Shown piece after piece: positions 1-5,095 of a stretch of DNA of 5,095 nucleotides. A program made the position numbers and the translations under genes. The stretch is from an uncultured Flavobacterium sp. (GTDB lineage: Bacteria; Bacteroidota; Bacteroidia; Flavobacteriales; Flavobacteriaceae). Position 1 is the first letter of the stretch. Every line of letters starts with the position of its first letter. The stretch covers positions 1-5,095 of the forward strand of contig CAMPIZ010000158.1 of assembly GCA_946886675.1 (NCBI GenBank). Reading direction: 5' to 3'. The notes under the pieces are model-generated. The model was not told the DNA's origin, made no database searches, and was given only the letters and a program-made list of their open reading frames with translations.

Positions 1-46
1 ATACAGAATTATGATTTAATTAATAATCAGGGCTTTATGTGTTGAG

Positions 47-54
47 TAACTTTG
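47..54 (+). promoter_or_regulatory. Candidate Bacteroidota -7 promoter element for the ferritin-like gene
   Basis: The octamer TAACTTTG matches the Bacteroidota housekeeping-sigma -7 consensus TAnnTTTG exactly. It would place the transcription start near position 60 and give a leader of about 40 bases. The usual partner, a TTG about 19-23 bases upstream, is not present; the expected place reads AT-rich without TTG. The promoter may therefore be weak, activator-dependent or read by an alternative sigma factor. The rest of 1-98 is AT-rich with no ORF or clear hairpin. The start codon is preceded by an A-rich stretch and no Shine-Dalgarno motif, which is normal for this phylum. Confidence 0.42.
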
Positions 55-98
55 TTATAGACAATAAGAAAGCAAACTAATCATTAAAAATAAAAATT

Positions 99-707
99 AT
101 GAAAACTGAAACAAAAACATCTGCTAAAAAAACAACTGCAACAAAAAAATCCAGCACTTCTTCTACTTCAACAAGAGGGAAAGTTAAAGCTAAATCCACT
201 GCTGCCGAAGGCTTGAGAGAATTATATGTTGATAGTCTGAAGGATATTTACTGGGCAGAAAAGGCTCTTTTAAAAGCTTTACCTAAAATGGCTAAAAATG
301 CAACGTCTGAAAATCTAGTTACAGCCTTAGAAGAACATCTTTCTGTTACAGAAGAGCAGGTATCAAGACTTGAAAAAGTATTTGAACTTGCTGGAAAAAA
401 AGCTACAGGAAAAAAATGTGAAGCTATGGATGGTCTGATTAAAGAAGGTCAGGATATAATGGAAAGCACTGAACCTGGTCCGGTAAGAGACGCTGGTATT
501 ATAGCAGCTTCACAAAAAATAGAGCATTATGAAATAGCTACTTATGGTACATTATGCGCATTTGCTAAAACTCTTGGTGAAGATGACGCAGCAGCACTTT
601 TAGAGGAAACTTTATCTGAAGAGAAGGAAGCCGATGTAACATTAACTGAAGCAGCTTACAATAATATAAATTTTGAAGCTACTGAAGAGGAAGAAGAAGG
701 TGAGTAA
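99..707 (+). CDS. DUF892 (YciE/YciF-type) ferritin-like stress protein with charged tails
   Basis: This 202-residue protein belongs to the DUF892 family (E. coli YciE/YciF), ferritin-like four-helix bundles with a dinuclear metal site that are linked to stress responses; their exact reaction is not established. The family core runs from about residue 36 to 190. Visible signatures are the YWAEKAL segment with E54, the EEH segment at 78-80 followed by Q87 and RLEKVFE, IEHYEIATYGTL at 141-152 with E142, H143 and E145, and LLEETLSEEKEAD at 167-179. These Glu/His residues are the likely metal ligands by analogy with ferritin folds. Outside the core, residues 1-33 are low-complexity and basic (ten Lys/Arg, one Glu), and seven of the last ten residues are Glu. 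There is no signal peptide or membrane segment, so it is probably cytoplasmic. The start is well placed behind the candidate promoter. It lies upstream of ku-ligD on the same strand, separated by a terminator-like hairpin. Family assignment is firm; a DNA-related role is inference. Confidence 0.9.
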   Translation: MKTETKTSAKKTTATKKSSTSSTSTRGKVKAKSTAAEGLRELYVDSLKDIYWAEKALLKALPKMAKNATSENLVTALEEHLSVTEEQVSRLEKVFELAGKKATGKKCEAMDGLIKEGQDIMESTEPGPVRDAGIIAASQKIEHYEIATYGTLCAFAKTLGEDDAAALLEETLSEEKEADVTLTEAAYNNINFEATEEEEEGE

Positions 708-728
708 GTAACTTTCATTCTCAATATT

Positions 729-768
729 AAAAGCGTTGCCGGTTATATACCGGCATAGCGCTTTTGTA
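729..768 (+). terminator. Intrinsic terminator-like hairpin between the ferritin-like gene and ku
   Basis: AAAAGCG at 729-735 is the exact reverse complement of CGCTTTT at 759-765, and inside it GCCGG (738-742) pairs with CCGGC (750-754) around a 7-base loop. TT on the left faces ATAG on the right, forming a small asymmetric internal loop. The descending arm ends in a TTTT tract. The hairpin begins 21 bases after the stop codon of the ferritin-like gene, the expected place for its transcription terminator. The A run before the stem means it could also work on the opposite strand, but no gene there needs it. Some readthrough into ku is possible because the T tract is short and interrupted by G766. 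Confidence 0.8.
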
Positions 769-793
769 ATAACAATAACCTAAAGTAATATTT

Positions 794-1573
794 ATGAAGG
801 CAATATGGAAAGGAAGTATCAGTTTTGGACTTGTTAACATACCTATAAGGCTTTACAGTGGTACAAATCAGCATCGGATAGATCTGGACATGATAAGACA
901 AAAAGATAAATGCCCCATACAATATGTAAGGGTATGCAAAAAAGACGGTAAGGAAGTGCCCTGGGATGAAATAGCTAAAGGCTATCGTAAGGAAAACGGC
1001 GATTATGTAATTCTGGATAAGAGCGATTTTGATAAAGCTTCTCCCGAAAAGACTCAGACAATTGATATTTTTGAGTTTATTAAAGAGGAAGAAATCCCAT
1101 CTAAGTATTTGGAAAAACCTTACATAGTTGAACCTGCAAAGGAAGCAAAGAAAGTATATGCCCTACTGCGTGAAGCCTTAAAAAAGTCGGAAAAAGTAGG
1201 CCTTTGTAAATTTGTGATGCGTACTACAGAGCATCTTGGTATACTTAAAGTAGAAGAAGATGCTATCCTGCTCATCCAGATACGTTTTAATGATGAATTA
1301 AGAGACCCACATGAAGTTAATATACCGTCTGACCTTAAGGTAACAAAAAAAGAGCTAGATATGGCGTTAACCATAATCGATCAGCTTACAGATAAGTTTG
1401 ATCCATCTAAATACAAAGACACTTATAAGGCTGAGTTGATTAAATTAATAAAAAAGAAAGCTGCTGCAAAACCCGGAGCTAAAGAACCAGCTCCAAGAAG
1501 AAAGAAAAAAACAGCTCCAAAAGACGATTTACTGGAACAGCTTAAAGCCAGCCTTGAAGCAATCAAAAACTAA
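794..1573 (+). CDS. ku: Ku, DNA-end-binding protein of bacterial non-homologous end joining
   Basis: This 259-residue protein is a bacterial Ku, the homodimeric ring that threads onto double-strand break ends, protects them and recruits LigD. The N-terminus MKAIWKGSISFGLVNIPIRLY is the family hallmark and fixes the start. Further family motifs are KGYRKENGDYVIL (62-74), the YVRVCKKDGKEV region (44-55), KAYALLREAL-like VYALLREALK (121-130), KFVMRTTEHLGILK (139-152) and the RFNDELRDP segment (164-172). The Ku core occupies about residues 1-215. The tail has a Lys/Ala/Pro-rich basic stretch (about 217-243), then a short predicted amphipathic helix, DDLLEQLKASLEAI, ending at the C-terminus; in bacterial Ku proteins the tail contributes to DNA binding and LigD contact. 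Length is normal for a single-domain bacterial Ku. No Shine-Dalgarno sequence precedes the ATG. ligD follows after five bases, so the two are almost certainly one operon. Only 28 bases separate the upstream hairpin from the start codon. Confidence 0.97.
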   Translation: MKAIWKGSISFGLVNIPIRLYSGTNQHRIDLDMIRQKDKCPIQYVRVCKKDGKEVPWDEIAKGYRKENGDYVILDKSDFDKASPEKTQTIDIFEFIKEEEIPSKYLEKPYIVEPAKEAKKVYALLREALKKSEKVGLCKFVMRTTEHLGILKVEEDAILLIQIRFNDELRDPHEVNIPSDLKVTKKELDMALTIIDQLTDKFDPSKYKDTYKAELIKLIKKKAAAKPGAKEPAPRRKKKTAPKDDLLEQLKASLEAIKN

Positions 1574-1582
1574 ATGTCATGA
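1571..1582 (+). promoter_or_regulatory. ku/ligD translational-coupling junction with a two-codon ORF
   Basis: The ku stop codon TAA (1571-1573) is immediately followed by ATG TCA TGA (1574-1582). The TGA of this two-codon frame overlaps the ligD start ATG (1579-1581) in the sequence ATGA. A ribosome finishing ku thus meets an ATG at once and a second one five bases on, an arrangement suited to termination-reinitiation. There is no Shine-Dalgarno motif for ligD, which makes coupling to ku translation plausible. The arrangement is directly visible; its function is inferred, and the out-of-frame ATG may be chance. Confidence 0.45.
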
Positions 1583-4167
1583 AGTTATCCGAATATAATC
1601 GTAAAAGGGATTTTACTAAAACTGCAGAGCCTAAAGGTAAATTAAAGAAAACAGGTAAAGAACTGCGTTTTGTAGTTCAAAAGCATGCAGCTTCACATCT
1701 GCATTATGACTTTAGGCTGGAAATAAACGGAGTTTTAGTAAGCTGGGCTGTACCAAAAGGCCCTTCATCAGATACAAGTATAAAAAGGCTAGCTATGCAT
1801 GTGGAAGACCACCCTATGGATTATATTGATTTTGAAGGCACAATACCTAAAGGCCAGTATGGTGGTGGTACCGTAATGGTTTGGGATATTGGCACTTATA
1901 TGGCTGAAGGAAGTAATAGTGTAGAGGAAAGCGAAAAGCTTCTAAAAAAAATGCATAAAGAAGGCAATATTAAAATTGTACTAAAAGGGGAAAAACTAAA
2001 GGGCTCCTATCATTTGGTACATATGAAAGGGAAAGATGCCGAATGGCTTTTGATGAAAGGCAAAGATAAGTATGCCGATAAAAAAGAATTTACTCAAAAA
2101 TCGGTGCTTACAGGCAGGACATTAAACCAGATAGAAAAAGATGAAGATTCTGATGTATGGAAAAGCTCACCTAAAAAAAATACTTCAAAAAAAGAAAAAA
2201 TACTTGCTGACATTGAGCAGAAACCGGTACAGGGTTTTACCCCGGATGATGTTGCAAATGCTAAAGTTTTAAAATCTTTTCCAAAAAACTGGCGGCCACA
2301 AATGGCAACTTTAACTGACGAAGTTTTTGACAATGATGACTGGATTTTTGAAAACAAATATGATGGTTACAGAGCACTTATACAAATACAGGGCGGAAAA
2401 ACAGAAATGATTTCCAGAAACGGAATTTCTTTCAACTCTAAGTATAAAGAACTGGTTGAAGCCTTCAGCATCTTTAATGATGATGTCATTTTAGATGGAG
2501 AAATTGTTGTAGAAGATCCTAAGGGGAACAGTAGGTTTCAATGGCTGCAGTATTATCAGGATAATCCTGAAAAAGGAGAACTCAAGTGCTATTTATTTGA
2601 CATTCTTTATTTTAATGGATTTGACCTAACAGGGCTGGAGCTGCTACAACGTAAAAAAATACTGAAAGCCCTTATTCCAAAATCCGATCAGATAATTTAT
2701 TCTGAACATACTACAGGCGATGGCACCAAAGCTTTAAAAAAAGCGGAACAAAATAACAGTGAAGGCCTTATTGCTAAAAAAGCCTCTTCTAAATATAATC
2801 AGAACAAACGGTCGAAAGACTGGCTAAAAATTAAAGTAACCAAAGAGCAGGAAATGGTTATTGGTGGATTTACAGATCCTCAGGGATCCCGTGTAGGGTT
2901 TGGTTCCCTCCTGCTTGGTTACTATGAAAATGGTAACTTTATATATTCGGGCAAAGTGGGTACAGGTTTTAATGAAGAACTGCTTAAAGAGCTCCATACA
3001 AAACTTAAAAAACTGGAGCGAAAAACCAGCCCCTTTAAAGAAGAGCCAAAAGAAAGAAAGGTACACTGGGTAAAACCTGAACTTGTAGCCCAGATTAAAT
3101 ACTCCGAGTGGACAGAAACCGGCAGCCTCAGGCATCCGGTATTCATAGCATTGAGAACTGATAAAGATCCAAAAGATGTGAGTAGGGAAAAAACAGGACA
3201 TTATACCCCAGAGAAAGGCACAACGAATGAAAAAAAAGTTTCTGAGGATAGTTCAAAAAAGAATGATAACAATAAAACCATGGGATTTGATACAGAAAAG
3301 GTTGAAATAACAAACAGGGATAAAATATTCTGGCCAAAGGAAAAAATTACGAAAGGTGATGTTATTGATTATTATGATGAAATGGCACAGTATGTACTGC
3401 CATTTGTAATTGACAGGCCACAATCATTGCGAAGGAATCCGGACGGCATTAAAAATGAAGGCTTTTTTCAAAAAGATATGGATGGCAAAGCCCCTAAATG
3501 GGCAAAAACACGCAAAATAAAATCTTCATCAAAAGGTGAAAGCATCGAGTACCTTCTGTGCCAGGATAAAGAGACTTTACTATATATGGCAAATTTAGGC
3601 TGTATTGAGATAAATCCGTGGAGCAGCCGCGTAGGCAGTATTAATAATCCGGACTATATTATTTTTGACCTTGATCCTAATGAAGCAACAATAAAAGACT
3701 TAGTTACTACTGCAAAAAAAGTTAAGGAGATACTGGACAGTATAGGTATTAAAGGATATTTAAAAACATCCGGAGGTAAAGGGCTGCATGTTTTTATACC
3801 TGTAAAGCCAAAGTACACTTATAATCAAACCCGCGACTTTTCTCATATTATAAGTCAGCATGTGCACAACGCATTACCTGATATAACCAGTTTGGAAAGA
3901 AGCCCTTCTAAAAGAAAGGGAAAGGTTTATCTGGACTTTCTGCAAAACGGTAAAGGTAAAACGATGGCATGTGCATATTCCTTACGACCGAGGGAAGGCG
4001 CAACCGCCAGCACACCTCTTGAATGGGAAGAACTGGATAGCAAATTCAGTGTAAAAGATTACAATATAAAGACGCTCCCGGAAAGAGTAAAAGAAAAAGG
4101 CGATTTATGGAGCGATTTTTTTGATAATGCTATTGATTTGAATGAAATACTGGAAAAGTTAAGTTAA
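1579..4167 (+). CDS. ligD: LigD, multifunctional NHEJ DNA ligase (phosphoesterase-ligase-polymerase)
   Basis: This 862-residue protein repairs double-strand breaks with Ku. Domain order is that of Pseudomonas LigD, not the polymerase-first order of mycobacteria. The 3'-phosphoesterase (about 1-180) trims 3' phosphates and ribonucleosides; its putative metal and catalytic residues H36, H42, D44, R46, H78 and Y82 lie in QKHAASHLHYDFRLE and EDHPMDY. A charged linker (about 182-225) follows. The ATP-dependent ligase (about 235-530) has nucleotidyl-accepting K260 in KYDGYR, then SRNG (279-282), LDGE (305-308), EGLIAKK (395-401) and DWLKIKV (414-420); an OB-fold begins near 425. A Lys/Ser/Asn-rich linker (about 530-568) leads to the primase-like polymerase (about 570-862), which fills gaps: catalytic D697 and D699 in FDLDP, SGGKGLH (731-737), D786 in YLDF, and R803. 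N679 sits where a His is usual. Start choice is supported by the family-typical EYNRKRDF N-terminus. All three modules look intact and the reading frame is uninterrupted. Confidence 0.97.
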   Translation: MKLSEYNRKRDFTKTAEPKGKLKKTGKELRFVVQKHAASHLHYDFRLEINGVLVSWAVPKGPSSDTSIKRLAMHVEDHPMDYIDFEGTIPKGQYGGGTVMVWDIGTYMAEGSNSVEESEKLLKKMHKEGNIKIVLKGEKLKGSYHLVHMKGKDAEWLLMKGKDKYADKKEFTQKSVLTGRTLNQIEKDEDSDVWKSSPKKNTSKKEKILADIEQKPVQGFTPDDVANAKVLKSFPKNWRPQMATLTDEVFDNDDWIFENKYDGYRALIQIQGGKTEMISRNGISFNSKYKELVEAFSIFNDDVILDGEIVVEDPKGNSRFQWLQYYQDNPEKGELKCYLFDILYFNGFDLTGLELLQRKKILKALIPKSDQIIYSEHTTGDGTKALKKAEQNNSEGLIAKKASSKYNQNKRSKDWLKIKVTKEQEMVIGGFTDPQGSRVGFGSLLLGYYENGNFIYSGKVGTGFNEELLKELHTKLKKLERKTSPFKEEPKERKVHWVKPELVAQIKYSEWTETGSLRHPVFIALRTDKDPKDVSREKTGHYTPEKGTTNEKKVSEDSSKKNDNNKTMGFDTEKVEITNRDKIFWPKEKITKGDVIDYYDEMAQYVLPFVIDRPQSLRRNPDGIKNEGFFQKDMDGKAPKWAKTRKIKSSSKGESIEYLLCQDKETLLYMANLGCIEINPWSSRVGSINNPDYIIFDLDPNEATIKDLVTTAKKVKEILDSIGIKGYLKTSGGKGLHVFIPVKPKYTYNQTRDFSHIISQHVHNALPDITSLERSPSKRKGKVYLDFLQNGKGKTMACAYSLRPREGATASTPLEWEELDSKFSVKDYNIKTLPERVKEKGDLWSDFFDNAIDLNEILEKLS

Positions 4168-4168
4168 T

Positions 4169-4199
4169 AAAAAAGCCACACAATTGTGAGGCTTTTTTT
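4169..4199. terminator. Bidirectional intrinsic terminator between convergent ligD and sucD
   Basis: AAAAAAGCC (4169-4177) pairs perfectly with GGCTTTTTT (4190-4198). Inside, an A-A mismatch is followed by the palindrome CACAATTGTG (4179-4188), which extends the stem by three pairs with an AATT loop. The right arm runs into seven T residues for plus-strand transcripts, and the left-arm A run gives a U tract to minus-strand transcripts. It starts two bases after the ligD stop and ends 17 bases from the sucD stop, so it can end both convergent transcription units. Confidence 0.88.
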
Positions 4200-4215
4200 A
4201 CATTCTTGAAAAGAA

Positions 4216-5088
4216 TTAACCAATAACTTCTTTTACTTTTTTACCTATTTCAGCAGGAGAATCAACTACATGGATTCCATTCTCTCTCATGATACGCTTT
4301 TTAGCTTCAGCAGTATCATCAGCACCGCCTACAATAGCACCTGCATGGCCCATTGTACGTCCTTTTGGAGCAGTTTCTCCGGCAATGAAACCAATAACAG
4401 GCTTTTTGTTGCCATCAGCTTTTATCCATTTTGCAGCATCAGCCTCAAGCTGTCCGCCTATCTCGCCTATCATGATGATAGCTTCAGTTTCAGGATCGTT
4501 CATTAAAAGCTCAACAGCCTCTTTTGTTGTTGTTCCAATAATAGGGTCACCACCAATACCGATAGCCGTAGTAATACCTAAACCTTGTTTTACAACCTGG
4601 TCTGCAGCCTCATAAGTAAGCGTACCTGACTTAGAAACGATACCAACATTACCTTTTTTGAATACAAAACCTGGCATGATACCTACTTTAGCTTCTCCCG
4701 GAGTAATAACACCAGGACAGTTAGGGCCTACTAGGCGGCATTCTTTATCTTTAATGTAATCATAAGCTTTAATCATATCAGCAACAGGAATACCTTCAGT
4801 AATAGTTATTATTACTTTAATACCTGCTTCTGCAGCTTCCATAATTGCATCAGCGGCAAATGCCGGCGGAACGAATATGATAGATGTATCTGCTCCTGCA
4901 ACATCTACTGCATCTTTTACAGTATTGAAAACAGGACGGTCTAAGTGTGTTGTACCACCTTTACCCGGTGTAACACCACCTACTACGTTAGTGCCATATT
5001 CAATCATTTGAGAAGCGTGAAAAGTACCTTCGCTTCCTGTGAATCCCTGAACAATTATTTTGGAATCTTTATTAACCAGAACACTCAT
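4216..5088 (-). CDS. sucD: Succinyl-CoA synthetase (succinate-CoA ligase), alpha subunit
   Basis: This 290-residue protein is the alpha subunit of succinyl-CoA synthetase, the TCA-cycle enzyme that converts succinyl-CoA to succinate with formation of ATP or GTP. It works in the cytoplasm with the beta subunit SucC, which is not in this window. The N-terminal CoA-binding Rossmann domain carries GFTGSEGT (15-22) and GGVTPGKGG (37-45). [12 protein letters not shown] (121-132) contains C124, equivalent to the CoA-site Cys of the E. coli enzyme. The ligase domain has SKSGTLTYE (152-160), GIGGDP (177-182), GEIGG (208-212) and the phosphohistidine loop MGHAGA with H248, equivalent to E. coli His246. 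Length and sequence are near-colinear with the 289-residue E. coli SucD. The chosen ATG gives the typical [10 protein letters not shown] start; only seven bases lie upstream in the window, so promoter and operon partners cannot be seen. It converges on ligD and is probably unrelated in function. Confidence 0.98.
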   Translation of the reverse strand: MSVLVNKDSKIIVQGFTGSEGTFHASQMIEYGTNVVGGVTPGKGGTTHLDRPVFNTVKDAVDVAGADTSIIFVPPAFAADAIMEAAEAGIKVIITITEGIPVADMIKAYDYIKDKECRLVGPNCPGVITPGEAKVGIMPGFVFKKGNVGIVSKSGTLTYEAADQVVKQGLGITTAIGIGGDPIIGTTTKEAVELLMNDPETEAIIMIGEIGGQLEADAAKWIKADGNKKPVIGFIAGETAPKGRTMGHAGAIVGGADDTAEAKKRIMRENGIHVVDSPAEIGKKVKEVIG

Positions 5089-5095
5089 GATATAT

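Noticed and set aside
709..716. TAACTTTC, one base from the TAnnTTTG promoter consensus, upstream of ku.
   Set aside because: The final G is missing, no TTG lies at the proper distance upstream, and a transcript from it would meet the 729-765 hairpin at once.
786..793. TAATATTT about 19 bases after a TTG at 764-766, as a possible ku promoter.
   Set aside because: It mismatches the consensus at two of six fixed positions, and it abuts the ku ATG, leaving no room for a transcription start before it.
911..943. Possible zinc site in Ku from Cys40 and Cys48.
   Set aside because: Only two cysteines are present in this segment and no further Cys/His pair is nearby, so a zinc finger is not supported.
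1120..1374. Minus-strand ORF of 84 codons inside ku.
   Set aside because: It is antisense to the conserved Ku core and shows no recognisable domain.
2824..3337. Overlapping minus-strand ORFs of 64-125 codons inside ligD.
   Set aside because: They are antisense to a fully supported coding region, show no recognisable domain and have Phe/Cys/Ser-rich composition typical of reading AT-rich genes backwards.
4270..4615. Plus-strand ORFs of 78 and 108 codons opposite sucD.
   Set aside because: They lie wholly within the highly conserved sucD gene on the other strand and have no family signature.

Overview
The window is an AT-rich bacterial chromosome segment. It most likely comes from the Bacteroidota, probably Flavobacteriia (Flavobacterium-like). 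Three things suggest this: the TAnnTTTG-type promoter element before the first gene, start codons preceded by A/T-rich sequence without a Shine-Dalgarno motif, and the protein sequences themselves, especially SucD. The assignment is by recognition and was not checked by a database search.

Layout. (1) Positions 1-98 are a short non-coding leader with a candidate promoter. (2) 99-707 (+) encodes a DUF892 / YciE-YciF-type ferritin-like stress protein with a basic Lys/Ser/Thr-rich N-terminal tail and a Glu-rich C-terminal tail. (3) A GC-rich hairpin at 729-765, with an A run before it and a T run after it, looks like an intrinsic terminator. (4) 794-1573 (+) encodes the bacterial DNA-end-binding protein Ku. 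(5) Five bases after the ku stop codon, 1579-4167 (+) encodes LigD, a three-module DNA repair enzyme in the order 3'-phosphoesterase, ATP-dependent ligase, primase-like polymerase. (6) A hairpin at 4169-4199 can terminate transcription from both sides. (7) 4216-5088 (-) encodes SucD, the succinyl-CoA synthetase alpha subunit, converging on ligD.

Ku and LigD form the complete two-component bacterial non-homologous end-joining (NHEJ) system. Ku binds and bridges broken ends and recruits LigD, which cleans 3' ends, fills gaps and seals the break. The DUF892 gene upstream points in the same direction, towards stress or desiccation and oxidative damage, but its functional link to NHEJ is inferred from position only. 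SucD is a TCA-cycle housekeeping enzyme and probably only a neighbour.

No RNA genes, CRISPR arrays, insertion sequences or long repeats were seen. No wholly new system is evident. The points most worth a second look are the charged tails of the ferritin-like protein, an Asn where LigD polymerase domains usually have an active-site His, and the apparent absence of a separate promoter for ku-ligD behind a terminator.
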